From contig RDXO01000016.1 in NCBI GenBank assembly GCA_004292675.1, positions 1 through 64,000 on the forward strand: 64,000 bases of DNA, read 5' to 3'. The notes below the pieces were generated by a model that saw only the letters and a list, made by a program, of their open reading frames with translations, was not told the DNA's origin and made no database searches. This stretch comes from Alphaproteobacteria bacterium (GTDB lineage: Bacteria > Pseudomonadota > Alphaproteobacteria > Rickettsiales > UBA998). Both the position numbers and the translations under genes were made by a program. Positions 28,282 to 39,711 of the stretch are shown here, one piece after another. Positions within the stretch are counted from its first letter, which is position 1. The number at the start of each line of letters is the position of its first letter.

Positions 28282-30222
28282 CTAAAATCCTCGTGTCACT
28301 AACCAAAATACGATGAATGCAAGCCCCGCAACCATCATTAATGCATAATGGTTGAGATAACCTGTTTGTATCCGCGCCATTATCGCACCACTTTTCATAG
28401 AGAGGGTACTTACTCCATCTGGACCAAAACGATTAATCACCGCCTCATCTCCTTTTTTCCATAAAAATGCCCCCAAGAACAAGGTTGGGCGTACAAAAAT
28501 GGCATTATATAATTCATCAATATACCATTTATTAAGCAAAAACTTATACACACCATTAAAAGATGATGCGATATTCACAGGAGTTCTTGGTGAATGAACA
28601 TAGCAGAAATAGGATGCAGCAAGCCCCCCTACCGCAACCAACAACGGCACAATAATCACCCATAGAGGCACATGATGCGCATCATGCAAAATACCATGCT
28701 CCCCACCCGTTTGCACTGCACCTGACCAGAACGTACCCGAGGCATCAACCATTCCAAACAATTTCGCCCCCACAAAACCAGATAATACTGCACCAGCAGC
28801 CAAGATAAAGAGCGGTGCTATCATAATTTTTGGTGATTCATGTACATGGGAAAGCACCTCTTTTGATGCGCGTGATGTGCCATGAAAGGTCATGAATAAT
28901 AAACGCCCTGAATAAAAAGCCGTAAGGAAGGCAGCCACAACACCCATGCAAAACGCAAACATCCCCGCATCCGTTCCCGAAGCATAGGCAGCCTCTAAAA
29001 TCAAATCCTTAGAATAGAAGCCTGCAAACGGAGGAATACCCGCCAATGCCAATGATCCAATCCACATCAACGCCCATGTGATCCGCATTTCTTTGCGTAT
29101 CCCACCCATCTTGCGCATATCTTGTTCATCCGACATACCGTGAATAACTGACCCTGCACCAAGGAATAATAATGCCTTAAAAAATGCATGAGTCATAAGA
29201 TGAAACACGCCCGCTGCATACGCTCCTACGCCACACGCAAAAAACATATATCCTAATTGTGAACAGGTTGAATAGGCAATAACGCGCTTAATGTCATTCT
29301 GCACCAAGCCAACAGATGCAGCAAATAATGCAGTAAACCCTCCAAAAATCGTAATAATAGTCAGAGCCAATGGCGCATGATCATACAAAGCCGAACAACG
29401 TGCCAGTAAAAACACCCCTGCCGTTACCATGGTTGCCGCGTGAATTAATGCCGAAACAGGAGTTGGCCCTTCCATCGCATCGGGCAACCATGTATGCAAC
29501 AAAAATTGTGCTGATTTTCCCATGCATCCAACAAAAAGCAAAATACCAATCCAATCCATAGCACGCAAACTTAAGCCTAAAAATTCATAGCTGGTATCTC
29601 CAATGATAGCAGCTTTGGAAAAAACATCATCAAATTCCACAGAGCCAAACATAAGGAAAATAAGCGCAATCCCTAATGCAAGCCCAACATCCCCAACGCG
29701 ATTCACAATAAATGCTTTCATCGATGCAGCATTTGCTGAATCACGTTCAAACCAAAAGCCAATCAAAAGATACGAACTAAGACCAACGCCTTCCCAACCA
29801 AAGAATAGTTGCACAAAATTATCTGCTGTGACCAGCATCAACATGCAGAAGGTAAAGAGCGACAAATACGCCATAAAACGCGGTTGATGATCATCATGAC
29901 TCATATAGCCCACAGCATAAATATGCACCACAGACGAAACCCACGTCACGACCACCAACATGACGGCGGTGAGCATATCCACGCGCAATACCCAATCCGC
30001 GTGAAAATCACCCGAATTGATCCATGTTAGAAGATGGACTTTCGCCATCGGTGCGCCCATAAGCAGTTGCGCAAAAATAATCGCGGAACAAAGAGCCGAA
30101 CCAATCAAAAGCCCGCATGATATAATATGCGCTTGCTCATCCTTGATGCGTGCAGTGCGCAAGCCAATGAATGCAGCGGAAATTAACGGAAACAGGACGA
30201 TAAGTTTGATGAGCATATCCAT
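28282..30222 (-). CDS. nuoL: NADH-quinone oxidoreductase subunit L
   Basis: 646 residues with about 16 transmembrane segments and the long lateral helix expected at the C-terminus. Recognisable motifs are FFGWEGVGLSSYLLIGFWF, KSAQFLLHTWLPDAMEGPTP, and CSQLGYMFFA. It is the distal antiporter-like proton channel of complex I; its lateral helix spans subunits M and N. Spacing to nuoK is 2 bases. Confidence 0.97.
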   Translation of the reverse strand: MDMLIKLIVLFPLISAAFIGLRTARIKDEQAHIISCGLLIGSALCSAIIFAQLLMGAPMAKVHLLTWINSGDFHADWVLRVDMLTAVMLVVVTWVSSVVHIYAVGYMSHDDHQPRFMAYLSLFTFCMLMLVTADNFVQLFFGWEGVGLSSYLLIGFWFERDSANAASMKAFIVNRVGDVGLALGIALIFLMFGSVEFDDVFSKAAIIGDTSYEFLGLSLRAMDWIGILLFVGCMGKSAQFLLHTWLPDAMEGPTPVSALIHAATMVTAGVFLLARCSALYDHAPLALTIITIFGGFTALFAASVGLVQNDIKRVIAYSTCSQLGYMFFACGVGAYAAGVFHLMTHAFFKALLFLGAGSVIHGMSDEQDMRKMGGIRKEMRITWALMWIGSLALAGIPPFAGFYSKDLILEAAYASGTDAGMFAFCMGVVAAFLTAFYSGRLLFMTFHGTSRASKEVLSHVHESPKIMIAPLFILAAGAVLSGFVGAKLFGMVDASGTFWSGAVQTGGEHGILHDAHHVPLWVIIVPLLVAVGGLAASYFCYVHSPRTPVNIASSFNGVYKFLLNKWYIDELYNAIFVRPTLFLGAFLWKKGDEAVINRFGPDGVSTLSMKSGAIMARIQTGYLNHYALMMVAGLAFIVFWLVTRGF

Positions 30223-30224
30223 AA

Positions 30225-30548
30225 TTATCCCTTTAATTTGTTACTATCTTCAATAGCAATCGATCGATTATTACGTGCAAAAACCACCAAAATGGCAAGC
30301 CCGATCGCCGCTTCAGCCGCTGCAATCGTCAAAATAAATACCACAAAAACTTGCCCCACAATATCTTGCAAATGCACAGAGAATGCTACAAAATTGATAT
30401 TCACTGACAATAAAATCAATTCTATCGACATGAGAATAGTGATGACATTTTTCTGATTTAAGATAATGCCACAGATTCCCAAAATAAATAAAAAGGTCGA
30501 TACAAGCACATAATCTAAAATGGTAATATCTGAAAAAAGTGCGCTCAT
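30225..30548 (-). CDS. nuoK: NADH-quinone oxidoreductase subunit K
   Basis: 107 residues with three transmembrane segments and the conserved membrane glutamates in [15 protein letters not shown] and in the [12 protein letters not shown] helix, both part of the proton path. The ATG overlaps the nuoJ stop codon by 4 bases. The length matches the family (about 100). Confidence 0.96.
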   Translation of the reverse strand: MSALFSDITILDYVLVSTFLFILGICGIILNQKNVITILMSIELILLSVNINFVAFSVHLQDIVGQVFVVFILTIAAAEAAIGLAILVVFARNNRSIAIEDSNKLKG

Positions 30549-31177
30549 AAGGTAACTCCTTTTCCCGTTTCAACCTGCACCAAATCCACGGATTCACTTC
30601 GGGTTCGTGCTAATTGCTTGGCTATATTTTGACGCTTAACATTTGGCTGATGCCGCAATGTCAATACGATTGCTCCAATCATGGCTACCAATAACACACA
30701 TCCAGACACTAAAAAGATATAGGCATAATCCGTATATAATACGCGCCCAATAGCTTCCGTGTTGGTGATCAACGGCTTCGCTTGAACCGTTTCTTCTGGA
30801 TTGAGGATATTATGCGTCTCACTTTGTACGTATGCAGCAAAAATGACAGACCCTAATTGCATAAATAATAAGGTAGCAACACCGATGCCGAGTGCGATAT
30901 TTTTGATAAATCCACGTCGCCATTGCTCAAAATCCACATCCAACATCATCACGACAAAGAGGAACAAAACAGCAACAGCTCCGACATAGACAATGACCAA
31001 CGTCATCGCAATATATTCAACTCCGAGCAGCACAATCAAACCCGCTGCATTGAAGAACGTGAAAATAAGAAATAACACGGAATGGACAGGATTGCGCGAG
31101 CTAATCACCATAATAGCCGAGAACAGCACCAAAGCACTGAACAGATAAAACAACATATTGACTAACGAAAATTCCAT
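30545..31177 (-). CDS. nuoJ: NADH-quinone oxidoreductase subunit J
   Basis: 210 residues with five transmembrane segments. The conserved pi-bulge region of the third helix is visible as [23 protein letters not shown] 31177 is preceded closely by GGAG; another in-frame ATG at 31189 would add 4 residues and cannot be excluded. The C-terminal tail after the last helix is cytoplasmic and charged. Confidence 0.95.
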   Translation of the reverse strand: MEFSLVNMLFYLFSALVLFSAIMVISSRNPVHSVLFLIFTFFNAAGLIVLLGVEYIAMTLVIVYVGAVAVLFLFVVMMLDVDFEQWRRGFIKNIALGIGVATLLFMQLGSVIFAAYVQSETHNILNPEETVQAKPLITNTEAIGRVLYTDYAYIFLVSGCVLLVAMIGAIVLTLRHQPNVKRQNIAKQLARTRSESVDLVQVETGKGVTL

Positions 31178-31263
31178 AAACTCCACCATTCGGATTTGTT
31201 GTTAGCACGGCTTACACACAAAGCGCAACAATTCCCTATCATAAATCCCATAATTCTGCATTT

Positions 31264-31752
31264 TTAGCGATACTGTGCGTCTGCTGCCAACATTAGAGCA
31301 ATTTCCGCTTCCCAACGCTCGCCATTATTCAACAATTTCTCTTTATCATAAAATAGTTCTTCACGTGTTTCCGTTGCAAATTCAAAATTAGGTCCTTCCA
31401 CAATCGCATCAACCGGACACGCCTCCTGACAAAAGCCACAATAAATGCATTTTGTCATATCAATGTCATAACGTGTAGTGCGTCGTGATCCATCGGCACG
31501 TTGTTCCGCCTCAATCGTAATGGCTTGCGCGGGACATATAGCCTCACATAATTTGCACGCAATGCACCGCTCCTCACCATTCGGATAACGGCGCAACACA
31601 TGTTCTCCGCGAAAACGTGGGCTGATCGGCCCTTTTTCAAATGGATAATTGATGGTGACTGGTGTCTTGAACGAATATTTGAGCGTCAACCAAAAACCTG
31701 AAATAATCTCTTTTAACAGCAATGAACGTACTGCTTGCATCATGAATGACAT
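31264..31752 (-). CDS. nuoI: NADH-quinone oxidoreductase subunit I
   Basis: 162 residues. Two ferredoxin motifs, [12 protein letters not shown] and [12 protein letters not shown], bind clusters N6a and N6b, which pass electrons to NuoB. The N-terminus has the amphipathic membrane-contact helix. ATG 31752 is chosen for the strong AAGGAGAG site upstream; a longer frame starts 11 codons earlier. It lies 16 bases after nuoH. An 86-base gap to nuoJ is the largest break in this half of the operon and shows no promoter I could support. Confidence 0.97.
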   Translation of the reverse strand: MSFMMQAVRSLLLKEIISGFWLTLKYSFKTPVTINYPFEKGPISPRFRGEHVLRRYPNGEERCIACKLCEAICPAQAITIEAEQRADGSRRTTRYDIDMTKCIYCGFCQEACPVDAIVEGPNFEFATETREELFYDKEKLLNNGERWEAEIALMLAADAQYR

Positions 31753-31768
31753 AATGAATCTCTCCTTC

Positions 31769-32791
31769 TTATGGCAACAGCCCATTATATTTCAAATATC
31801 CTGCCGTGAGTACAACCCAAAACAATGAAATAGGCAAAAATACTTTCCAGCCTAACCGCATCAACTGATCATAGCGATAACGTGGCAAGGTCGCACGCGC
31901 CCACACAAACACATACAGCATCACAACGATTTTTAGCAAAAACCACACAACGCCCGGAATCCACGATAGCATCACATGCTCCACAGGTGGCAACCAACCG
32001 CCCAAAAACAACACGCTTGCGATCGCACTCATCAAAATCATGTTGGCATATTCACCAAGGAAGAATAAGGCAAAAGTCATGGACGAATATTCAACATTAT
32101 AGCCTGCAACTAATTCTGCTTCCGCTTCGGGTAAATCAAAAGGGTGACGATTCGTCTCCGCTAAGGCAGAGATAAAAAATATGACAAACATCGGGAATAA
32201 ACCACTTGCCACAAACCACCCATGCTCTTGTTGCGCTAATACAACCTCACGAAGATTTAGTGAGCCAACGCATAATAATACCGTAATAATGACCAAACCA
32301 ATCGATACTTCATAGGATACCATTTGCGCAGCAGAACGAATCGCACCAAGAAAGGCATATTTCGAGTTACTCGCCCAACCCGCCATGATAATCCCATAGA
32401 CACCAAGTGAGGAGATCGCAAATATGTACAGTATGCCAACATTAATGTTCGCCAACACAAAATCTTCATGAATAGGAATCACCGCCCATCCAAGCAATGC
32501 GAGCATAAAGGTAATCATCGGCGCAAGAAGAAAAACGAGTTTGCTTGATTTTGTTGGGATAATCACTTCCTTAAGAAAGAGCTTCAACCCATCAGCAAAA
32601 GGCTGCAACAATCCGAACGGCCCAACCACATTCGGACCTTTACGCAACTGCATCGATGCGATGACTTTACGTTCAAATAAGGTAAGGTACGCCACTCCAA
32701 CGAGCAACGGTACCGTAATCATCAAAATACGCCCCAACTGCACCAACAAAGAATGAAACGGCTCTAAAAAAGGAAGATATTCATACACCAT
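31769..32791 (-). CDS. nuoH: NADH-quinone oxidoreductase subunit H
   Basis: 340 residues with eight or nine transmembrane segments. Conserved cytoplasmic loops forming the quinone pocket are visible: [20 protein letters not shown] and the acidic [20 protein letters not shown]. NuoH joins the membrane arm to the peripheral arm. Start and the nuoG stop are separated by one base. Confidence 0.97.
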   Translation of the reverse strand: MVYEYLPFLEPFHSLLVQLGRILMITVPLLVGVAYLTLFERKVIASMQLRKGPNVVGPFGLLQPFADGLKLFLKEVIIPTKSSKLVFLLAPMITFMLALLGWAVIPIHEDFVLANINVGILYIFAISSLGVYGIIMAGWASNSKYAFLGAIRSAAQMVSYEVSIGLVIITVLLCVGSLNLREVVLAQQEHGWFVASGLFPMFVIFFISALAETNRHPFDLPEAEAELVAGYNVEYSSMTFALFFLGEYANMILMSAIASVLFLGGWLPPVEHVMLSWIPGVVWFLLKIVVMLYVFVWARATLPRYRYDQLMRLGWKVFLPISLFWVVLTAGYLKYNGLLP

Positions 32792-32792
32792 T

Positions 32793-34871
32793 TTATGCTA
32801 CCTTATTCTGATTAGTTCCAACGTCACGCGTACATGCTGCCATCGTCTTAGAAACACGGCTGATCGGATCTGTCATGTAAAAATTGGTAATGGCTTCTGC
32901 AAACGGCACAGAATGAATAGAACCCAACGATGCCTTTGTCATGGCTATAGGAGCGTGAATATGCACTCTATCTTCATGTTGCAACTGCGGATGGGCGCGC
33001 AACATAGCCTCACGTACATCATTTAAGGATTGATACGGCAAGCTATGCCCCACTATCTCAGAAAGCGCACGAATAATTCGCCAATCTTCTTTTGCTTCAT
33101 TCGGTGGGAATACCGCACGCACAGCATATTGCACACGCCCCTCAAGATTCACATAGATGCCATCTTGCTCCGTATAGGCTGCACTTGGCAACACGACATT
33201 TGCATAGGCTGCACCCGCATCACCATGATGCCCCTGATAGATAACAAAGGCAGGTGCGAAGCATGACATATCAATTTCATCCACACCCAAAAGATAGACC
33301 AACTTAATCGCACCTGATTCAGCAGCATCCATAATAGTTGCTGTTCCCATGCCGTTAGCTCCGGGAACAAAGCCAACATCCAATCCGCCCACACGAGCAG
33401 CAGAATTATGCAAGATATTAAACCCATTCCAATTATCACGCACCATCATAGCATCCGCGATTGCGCGTGCATGATGATAAAGCGCATCACCATCTGCACG
33501 TGATAATGCAGCCATCCCGACAATAATCATCGGATTTTTTGCAGCGCGAATCACTTCTGCGATTGGGTGTTTGCCTGATAGAATATCAGTTAAAATTTGC
33601 GGGTTTGTTCCCAGTTCTTCCACAGGATAGGTTACATCATGAGGATTGCCAATATTAACAACACGCAGCCCCCCTGCAAGGTAACGCTTACGTATGCGCG
33701 CATTCACCAAGGCAGCTTCAATACGTGGATTTGTTCCAACCAGCACAATCACATCGGCTTGTTCAATACCAGCAATCGTCGTGTTAAAAAGATAATCATG
33801 GCGCGATGAAGTTGGTATATACGCCCCTTCCTGACGACAATCATAATGCACTGAACCAAGATTATGCATCAGTTCTTTAAGCGCAAACATAGCTTCCGTG
33901 CTTACAAGATTCCCTGCTAACGCCGCTATCTGATTGCCTTTTAAGGGACGCACAGCCTCAGCAATCGCTGCAAACGCCTCATCCCATGTACTAGGGCGCA
34001 ACGCACCATTCTCACGAACATACGGGCGATCAAGGCGTTGTATTTTTAACCCATCACAGGCATGACGCGTTTTATCAGAAATCCATTCCTCATTAACATC
34101 TTCATGCAACCGAGGTAACACGCGCAACACCGCATTGCCACGTACATCCACACGGATATTCGATCCCACCGCATCCATAACATCAATAGTCTCGACTTTC
34201 TTCAATTCCCACGGACGTGCAGCAAAAGCATATGGGCGCGAGGTAAGCGCACCCACAGGGCATAAATCCACGATATTGCCTGAAAGCTCAGAATGCAATG
34301 CCTGCTCAATATAGGTGGTAATCTCTGCACCTTCACCACGCCCCGTTGCACCAAGCTCTGGCACACCCGCGACATCTTCCATAAAGCGCACACAGCGCGT
34401 GCAATGGATGCAGCGCGTCATATGCGTTTTAATGAGTGGTCCCATATACTTATCTTCAACTGCACGCTTATGATGCTCATAACGACTGACACCTTTACCA
34501 TAATAAAGTGCCTGATCTTGCAAATCACACTCACCGCCTTGGTCGCAAATAGGGCAATCAAGCGGATGATTAATAAGCAAAAACTCCATCACGCCTTCAC
34601 GCGCTTTTTTCACCAATTCCGAATCTGTCCGGATTTTCGGTGGATTACCATCACGATCAGGGCGCAAATCATTCACCCCCATCGCACAAGATGCTACAGG
34701 CTTCGGCATTCCTACCGCTTCCACTAAGCACATACGGCAGTTCCCTGCAATCTCCAGCTTCTCATGGTAGCAAAAGCGTGGTATTTCTACCCCCACCTGC
34801 TCACACGCTTGAATCAATGTCAAGCCATTGTCAAACTCATAATCGTTTCCGTTTATATTAATAATAGGCAT
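32793..34871 (-). CDS. nuoG: NADH-quinone oxidoreductase subunit G
   Basis: 692 residues. The N-terminus binds a 2Fe-2S cluster (cysteines in [17 protein letters not shown]), then the His/Cys motif [15 protein letters not shown] and the CIHCTRC group for 4Fe-4S clusters, followed by a molybdopterin-oxidoreductase-like domain with no apparent catalytic role. ATG 34871 is preferred; a GTG four codons upstream is possible. A 69-base gap separates it from nuoF. Confidence 0.96.
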   Translation of the reverse strand: MPIININGNDYEFDNGLTLIQACEQVGVEIPRFCYHEKLEIAGNCRMCLVEAVGMPKPVASCAMGVNDLRPDRDGNPPKIRTDSELVKKAREGVMEFLLINHPLDCPICDQGGECDLQDQALYYGKGVSRYEHHKRAVEDKYMGPLIKTHMTRCIHCTRCVRFMEDVAGVPELGATGRGEGAEITTYIEQALHSELSGNIVDLCPVGALTSRPYAFAARPWELKKVETIDVMDAVGSNIRVDVRGNAVLRVLPRLHEDVNEEWISDKTRHACDGLKIQRLDRPYVRENGALRPSTWDEAFAAIAEAVRPLKGNQIAALAGNLVSTEAMFALKELMHNLGSVHYDCRQEGAYIPTSSRHDYLFNTTIAGIEQADVIVLVGTNPRIEAALVNARIRKRYLAGGLRVVNIGNPHDVTYPVEELGTNPQILTDILSGKHPIAEVIRAAKNPMIIVGMAALSRADGDALYHHARAIADAMMVRDNWNGFNILHNSAARVGGLDVGFVPGANGMGTATIMDAAESGAIKLVYLLGVDEIDMSCFAPAFVIYQGHHGDAGAAYANVVLPSAAYTEQDGIYVNLEGRVQYAVRAVFPPNEAKEDWRIIRALSEIVGHSLPYQSLNDVREAMLRAHPQLQHEDRVHIHAPIAMTKASLGSIHSVPFAEAITNFYMTDPISRVSKTMAACTRDVGTNQNKVA

Positions 34872-34940
34872 CGTGCTACTCACTCATCATATTCACTGTT
34901 CTATAGTTCAAACCAAGTTCTCGCAATCTTTTTCTATGCC

Positions 34941-36218
34941 TTATGCAGCTTTACGACTAAACTCATCAATACGATCTTCGATCACATGGCGGAAATGACG
35001 CACTAAGCCTTGCACAGGCCACGCCGCCGCATCACCAAGCGCGCAAATCGTATGTCCCTCAATGCGATAAGAAATCTCAATCATGTGATCAATATCTTCT
35101 TTGCGCGCCGTACCATTCGCCATCGATTCCATCATACGCCACAACCATCCCGTACCTTCACGGCATGGGGTACATTGTCCGCATGATTCATGCTTATAGA
35201 ACTTCGATAAACGCGCAATCGCACGCACAATATCCGTTGATTTATCCATCACAATCACGGCAGCCGTCCCCAAACCTGAACGTACCGCCCGCAGAGAATC
35301 AAAATCCATCAGCACAGTATCGCATATATCTTTCGGCAACACAGGAACAGACGAACCGCCAGGAATAATCGCAAGCAAATTATCCCATCCACCACGCACC
35401 CCCCCGGCATGTTTTTCAATAAGTTCCTTCAGCGGTATGCCCATCTCTTCTTCAACATTGCACGGATTATTGACATGCCCTGAAATACAAAATACTTTTG
35501 TTCCCGTATTATTTTCACGCCCAAGCCCCGCAAACCATGAAGAACCACGGCGCAAAATAGTCGGCACAACGGCAATGGATTCCACATTATTCACTGTGGT
35601 TGGGCATCCATACAAGCCTGCCCCCGCAGGAAAAGGAGGCTTTAAGCGTGGTTGACCCTTTTTGCCTTCCAAACTCTCAATCAACGCCGTTTCTTCGCCA
35701 CAAATATATGCACCCGATCCACGATGGACATAGACATTACATTCCCAGCCCGATCCGCAGGCATTCTTGCCCAAATAACCTGCTTCCGTTGCTTCCTTGA
35801 TGGCATGTTCCAAACGATTCGCTTCCTCATTGAACTCACCACGAATATAAATATACGCAGCATGGGCCTGAATTGCAAAACAAGCAATAAGACACCCTTC
35901 AATCAATTTATGTGGCTCATGGCGCATCATATCACGATCTTTACACGTTCCCGGCTCACCCTCATCAGCATTGACCACCAAATAATGCGGACGCTCTTTG
36001 ACCTCTTGTGGCATAAATGACCATTTCATGCCCGTAGAAAAACCTGCTCCACCACGACCGCGCAACCCAGAAGCCTTCATCTGATCGATAATAGCTGTAC
36101 GCCCTTGTGCCAATATGTCACCCGTTCCGTGCCAATCTCCACGCGCCCTCGCCCCATCGAGCCTCCAATCCTGAAATCCATATAAATTGTGAAAAATACG
36201 ATCTTCATCTTTTAACAT
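34941..36218 (-). CDS. nuoF: NADH-quinone oxidoreductase subunit F
   Basis: 425 residues. The glycine-rich [13 protein letters not shown] segment binds [14 protein letters not shown] and [14 protein letters not shown] are the NADH-site motifs, and [10 protein letters not shown] plus a later Cys hold cluster N3. It is the NADH-oxidising subunit of complex I in the cytoplasm. It follows nuoE after 9 bases. Confidence 0.97.
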   Translation of the reverse strand: MLKDEDRIFHNLYGFQDWRLDGARARGDWHGTGDILAQGRTAIIDQMKASGLRGRGGAGFSTGMKWSFMPQEVKERPHYLVVNADEGEPGTCKDRDMMRHEPHKLIEGCLIACFAIQAHAAYIYIRGEFNEEANRLEHAIKEATEAGYLGKNACGSGWECNVYVHRGSGAYICGEETALIESLEGKKGQPRLKPPFPAGAGLYGCPTTVNNVESIAVVPTILRRGSSWFAGLGRENNTGTKVFCISGHVNNPCNVEEEMGIPLKELIEKHAGGVRGGWDNLLAIIPGGSSVPVLPKDICDTVLMDFDSLRAVRSGLGTAAVIVMDKSTDIVRAIARLSKFYKHESCGQCTPCREGTGWLWRMMESMANGTARKEDIDHMIEISYRIEGHTICALGDAAAWPVQGLVRHFRHVIEDRIDEFSRKAA

Positions 36219-36227
36219 AATTATTCC

Positions 36228-36860
36228 TCACCCTTTAACCATATGCTTTAACGTTGTCACGCCCCCCGCAGGTTCAGAGCTATGCCGCCCAATGCGTGAA
36301 CCTGCCTTCATGCGTCGTCCTTCTGCTAAATCGCGTAGCAACGCTACGACGTTCTCTTCGTTCAAATCTTCATAAAATGCATCATGTTCAGAGCTTTTGA
36401 CCTGACACATCGGCGCATTCACACACGCGCCCAAGCACTCTACTTCGCTAAGCGTAAACATGCCATCTGCCGTTGTTTCGCCAAGCGTAATCCCTAGATG
36501 CTGTTCACACGCCTTCACTACAGCTTCTGAACCACGCAACCAGCATGGGGTAGTCGTGCAGAGCTGCACATGATATTTCCCCATCGGATGCAGATTATAC
36601 ATCGAATAGAATGTCGCTACTTCATACACGCGCATCGGTGGCATATCCAGCAACTCCGCAACCGTATCCATCGCTGCCTTGGGAAGCCAATTCCCACACT
36701 CACGCTGCGCAAGCATAAGCAACGGCATCACCGCACTTGCCTGCCTGCCTTCAGGATAACGCGCAATGATCTCGCGCACTTCTTCCAGCACTTTTTGTGT
36801 GAATTTGAAACTTTCTGGTTGCGCCTCGGGTGCGGCGACTTTTCCTGCTGCTGATTCCAT
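36228..36860 (-). CDS. nuoE: NADH-quinone oxidoreductase subunit E
   Basis: 210 residues, thioredoxin-like 2Fe-2S protein. The ligand cysteines appear in VQLCTTTPCWLRG and in VECLGACVNAPMC. A C-terminal extension of about 30 residues (rich in Arg, Gly and Ser) follows the conserved domain. Unlike in most alphaproteobacteria it does not follow nuoD directly: a methyltransferase gene and a 206-base repeat-bearing gap come between. Confidence 0.96.
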   Translation of the reverse strand: MESAAGKVAAPEAQPESFKFTQKVLEEVREIIARYPEGRQASAVMPLLMLAQRECGNWLPKAAMDTVAELLDMPPMRVYEVATFYSMYNLHPMGKYHVQLCTTTPCWLRGSEAVVKACEQHLGITLGETTADGMFTLSEVECLGACVNAPMCQVKSSEHDAFYEDLNEENVVALLRDLAEGRRMKAGSRIGRHSSEPAGGVTTLKHMVKG

Positions 36861-36961
36861 AAATTTTCACCTACATTAGCTACGAATAAATTCGTACATT
36901 CCTCTTTTTTTATATATTGCTAGCTCAAGCACTTCAAAAATGCCACCAATCGTAAGGTATT

Positions 36962-37032
36962 CGTCATTCCTGCGCAAGCAGGAATCCAGTGAATCTAGCT
37001 TATACTGGATACCCGCCTTCGCGGGTATGACG
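36962..37032 (+). repeat. 70-bp two-hairpin repeat, copy A
   Basis: Layout: TCATTCCTGCGCAAGCAGGA, then ATCCAG, a variable centre, CTGGAT, then CCCGCCTTCGCGGG and TATGACGG. Each end is a short GC-rich hairpin. It lies in the gap between the methyltransferase gene and nuoE. Its minus-strand reading gives the spurious peptide pattern VIPAKAGIQ that litters many proteobacterial annotations. The remaining part of the gap (36861-36961) holds a small palindrome (TACGAAT/ATTCGTA near 36879-36894) and nothing else. Confidence 0.85.
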
Positions 37033-37066
37033 GAACGGATAAATTGATGTACCACATTGTGCATAA

Positions 37067-37918
37067 TTAACACCTTTCTTCTTCTAGATCACCAATAGTT
37101 TTCACTACGCTTGGCTGTACCTTTGCTTTTTGACGTGCCTCCACCATACGCTTTTTCGCAAGATCCACATACTCAGCTTCCAATTCCACACCACAAAATG
37201 TGCGCCGCAACCCAAGTGCAGCCACGCCTGTTGTGCCACTGCCACAAAACGGATCAAACACACCATCCCCTACCTTCGTTGATGCAGCAATGCAACGCTT
37301 AAGCAATGCCATAGGCTTTTGCGTTGGATGTTTACCATAGGTTTTTTCATCCATCTTCGGAGCAGTAAAACGCCATACCGATTTCATCTGCTTGTTTTCG
37401 TTCTCATGCTTCATCGCATCATAATTGAAATAATGCTTCGCCTTATCATTTTTCGCTGCCCACAAAATTGTTTCAGTAGAGTGCGTGAAGGTTCGGCACG
37501 CAAGGTTCGGTGGCGGATTCGGCTTCTCCCAGATAATATCATTGAGCATCTTGAAGCCTAATTGCTGCATGGCAAAGCCAACAGAAAAAATCACATGCAT
37601 CGTTCCAGATACCCATAATGTGCCGTTGGGCTTCAAGAGTTTTTGACAACGTGATAGCCAATCATGGTTAAAATCATGATTCACATTCGCACCTTGTGAT
37701 TTATCCCACGCGCCCTTATCGACAGAGACCATCTTCCCTGCCTTACATGTGATACCGCCATTGGATAAAAAATAGGGCGGATCAGCAAAGATCATATCAA
37801 AACAACCTTCAGGATAGGCATCAATCAGCGCATCCATCACATCCAAGCAGTTGGCATGATACAGCGATGCATCAAGCGCGTCTTCCTCCATAAGATTGTC
37901 GTAACCATAGATGTGCAT
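37067..37918 (-). CDS. Orphan adenine-specific DNA methyltransferase in the nuo operon
   Basis: 283 residues of the beta class: catalytic DPPY at 46-49 precedes the SAM-binding DPFCGSGTT at 222-230, with HPTQKP at 197-202. DPPY predicts N6-adenine methylation. The segment DPPYFLSNGGI...KMVSVDKGAWDKS resembles, from memory, the DpnA/HindIII-like subgroup rather than CcrM, and no CcrM-type C-terminal extension is present; GATC is a possible but unproven target. Its ATG shares one base with the nuoD stop (TAATG), so it is translationally coupled to complex I. No restriction enzyme gene is nearby. Confidence 0.92.
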   Translation of the reverse strand: MHIYGYDNLMEEDALDASLYHANCLDVMDALIDAYPEGCFDMIFADPPYFLSNGGITCKAGKMVSVDKGAWDKSQGANVNHDFNHDWLSRCQKLLKPNGTLWVSGTMHVIFSVGFAMQQLGFKMLNDIIWEKPNPPPNLACRTFTHSTETILWAAKNDKAKHYFNYDAMKHENENKQMKSVWRFTAPKMDEKTYGKHPTQKPMALLKRCIAASTKVGDGVFDPFCGSGTTGVAALGLRRTFCGVELEAEYVDLAKKRMVEARQKAKVQPSVVKTIGDLEEERC

Positions 37919-39099
37919 TAGCGATCAATCTCCCCAAATACCACATCCAACGTCCCAATAATCGCGCTAACATCAGCAAGCATATGCCCTTTGCCTAAGA
38001 AATCCAACGCTTGCAAATGCGCAAACCCTGGAGCGCGTATCTTACAACGATACGGCTTGCTTGATCCATCCGAAATAAGATAGACCCCAAACTCGCCTTT
38101 AGGTGCTTCCACTGCAGTGTAGGTTTCCCCTTCAGGCACACGAAATCCTTCCGTATATAACTTAAAGTGATTAATGAGTGCTTCCATCGAATGTTTCATC
38201 AAACCACGCTTCGGCGGTGCAACTTTCACATCGGGTGTCATGATCTCGCCCTCAGGCATTTTAGCGACACATTGCTGCACAATTTTTAGTGATTCACGCA
38301 TTTCTTCCATGCGCACAAGGTAGCGATCATAGCAATCACCATTTTTGCCAATCGCAACATTGAACTCTAGTTCGTCATAGACATCATAAGGTTGCGACTT
38401 GCGTAAATCCCATGCAATGTTAGAACCGCGTAGCATTGGTCCTGAAAAGCCCCATGCAAGTGCATCTGCTTTCGATACTACGCCAATATCAACAGTACGC
38501 TGCTTCCAAATACGGTTTTCTGTCAGCAAACCTTCCACATCATCAATATATGCGCCAAACCCACGACAAAATACATCAATATCTTCCAACATTCCTGCGG
38601 GAATATCTTGATGCACGCCCCCTGGTCGGAAATAAGCAGAATGAAACCGCGCACCCGATGCACGCTCATAGAATTCCAGCATTTTTTCGCGTTCTTCAAA
38701 CATCCAAAGCAAGGGTGTCATCGCGCCAACATCCAACGCTTGGGTCGTGACGTTCAAAATATGATTCAAAATACGGGTAAGTTCTGCAAACATCACACGA
38801 ATATATTGCGCCCGTTTCGGCACTTCACAGCCAAGCAACTTCTCCACGGCAAGTGCAAAACAATGCTCTTGGCACATGGGTGACACATAATCAAGGCGAT
38901 CAAAATAGGGCAGAGCCTGCACATAGGTCTTATGCTCGATCAATTTTTCCGTTCCACGATGCAGTAACCCAATATGCGGATCAGCGCGATCCACCACCTC
39001 ACCATCCATCTCCAGCACCAAGCGCAACACTCCGTGTGCCGCAGGATGTTGCGGCCCGAAATTGATGGTCATATTTTTCAAATCAACATTATGATCCAT
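37918..39099 (-). CDS. nuoD: NADH-quinone oxidoreductase subunit D
   Basis: 393 residues, the 49-kDa subunit related to the large subunit of NiFe hydrogenases. Conserved blocks are [22 protein letters not shown], the His region [27 protein letters not shown] with the quinone-site Tyr, and the C-terminus DVVFGEIDR. It forms the quinone pocket with NuoB and NuoH. It is separate from NuoC here (3-base gap). Confidence 0.97.
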   Translation of the reverse strand: MDHNVDLKNMTINFGPQHPAAHGVLRLVLEMDGEVVDRADPHIGLLHRGTEKLIEHKTYVQALPYFDRLDYVSPMCQEHCFALAVEKLLGCEVPKRAQYIRVMFAELTRILNHILNVTTQALDVGAMTPLLWMFEEREKMLEFYERASGARFHSAYFRPGGVHQDIPAGMLEDIDVFCRGFGAYIDDVEGLLTENRIWKQRTVDIGVVSKADALAWGFSGPMLRGSNIAWDLRKSQPYDVYDELEFNVAIGKNGDCYDRYLVRMEEMRESLKIVQQCVAKMPEGEIMTPDVKVAPPKRGLMKHSMEALINHFKLYTEGFRVPEGETYTAVEAPKGEFGVYLISDGSSKPYRCKIRAPGFAHLQALDFLGKGHMLADVSAIIGTLDVVFGEIDR

Positions 39100-39102
39100 A
39101 AC

Positions 39103-39708
39103 TCATCCAACCTTAGCTTTTTCATCCCCAGGAAGCACATAACGCGCCCCTTCCCACGGACTCATATAATCAAAATCACGATACGCTTGTGGTAAGTTCA
39201 CGGGTTCATACACCACAGCTTTTTTCTCAGGGTTATAGCGCAATTCAACATAACCTGTCAGCGGAAAATCTTTGCGTAACGGATGCCCATCAAAACCATA
39301 ATCAGTCAAAATACGGCGCAAATCAGGATTGCCCGCAAATAACACACCATACATATCCCACACTTCACGCTCATACCACCCTGCAGCAGGGAATAACGCA
39401 ACCAAGGACGGAACAGGCGTTTCTTCATCCGTCATTAGTTTAACGCGTATGCGCATATTGTGCGTATGGCTAAGAAGCTGATAAACAACATCAAAACGCT
39501 GTGGTCGTGCAGGGAAATCCACCCCTGCAATATCCACCAGCATCATAAATTTGCATTTGGGATCATCATGCAAAAACGCCATCACATCGACTAAAAATTC
39601 TGGACGCACGTCCAAAATAAGTTCCCCATGCACAAAATACCCATGCACCCCTTTATCATGCAACAGCTCTTGCACATAATCACAGACTTTTTGCAACCGA
39701 TCTGCCAT
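39103..39708 (-). CDS. nuoC: NADH-quinone oxidoreductase subunit C
   Basis: 201 residues, the 30-kDa subunit. The signature region [10 protein letters not shown]-x-F and the following [20 protein letters not shown] are intact, as is the ELRYNPEKK tail. It is a structural subunit of the peripheral arm. Gaps of 3 bases separate it from nuoB and nuoD. Confidence 0.97.
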   Translation of the reverse strand: MADRLQKVCDYVQELLHDKGVHGYFVHGELILDVRPEFLVDVMAFLHDDPKCKFMMLVDIAGVDFPARPQRFDVVYQLLSHTHNMRIRVKLMTDEETPVPSLVALFPAAGWYEREVWDMYGVLFAGNPDLRRILTDYGFDGHPLRKDFPLTGYVELRYNPEKKAVVYEPVNLPQAYRDFDYMSPWEGARYVLPGDEKAKVG

Positions 39709-39711
39709 ATC

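Noticed and set aside
36876-37073. Minus-strand frame giving a VIPAKAGIQ-type peptide
   Set aside because: This is the known translation by-product of the two-hairpin repeat, not a protein.
37067-37918. CcrM cell-cycle methyltransferase
   Set aside because: The DPPY region differs from the CcrM type and the C-terminal extension of CcrM is absent, despite the DivL gene nearby.
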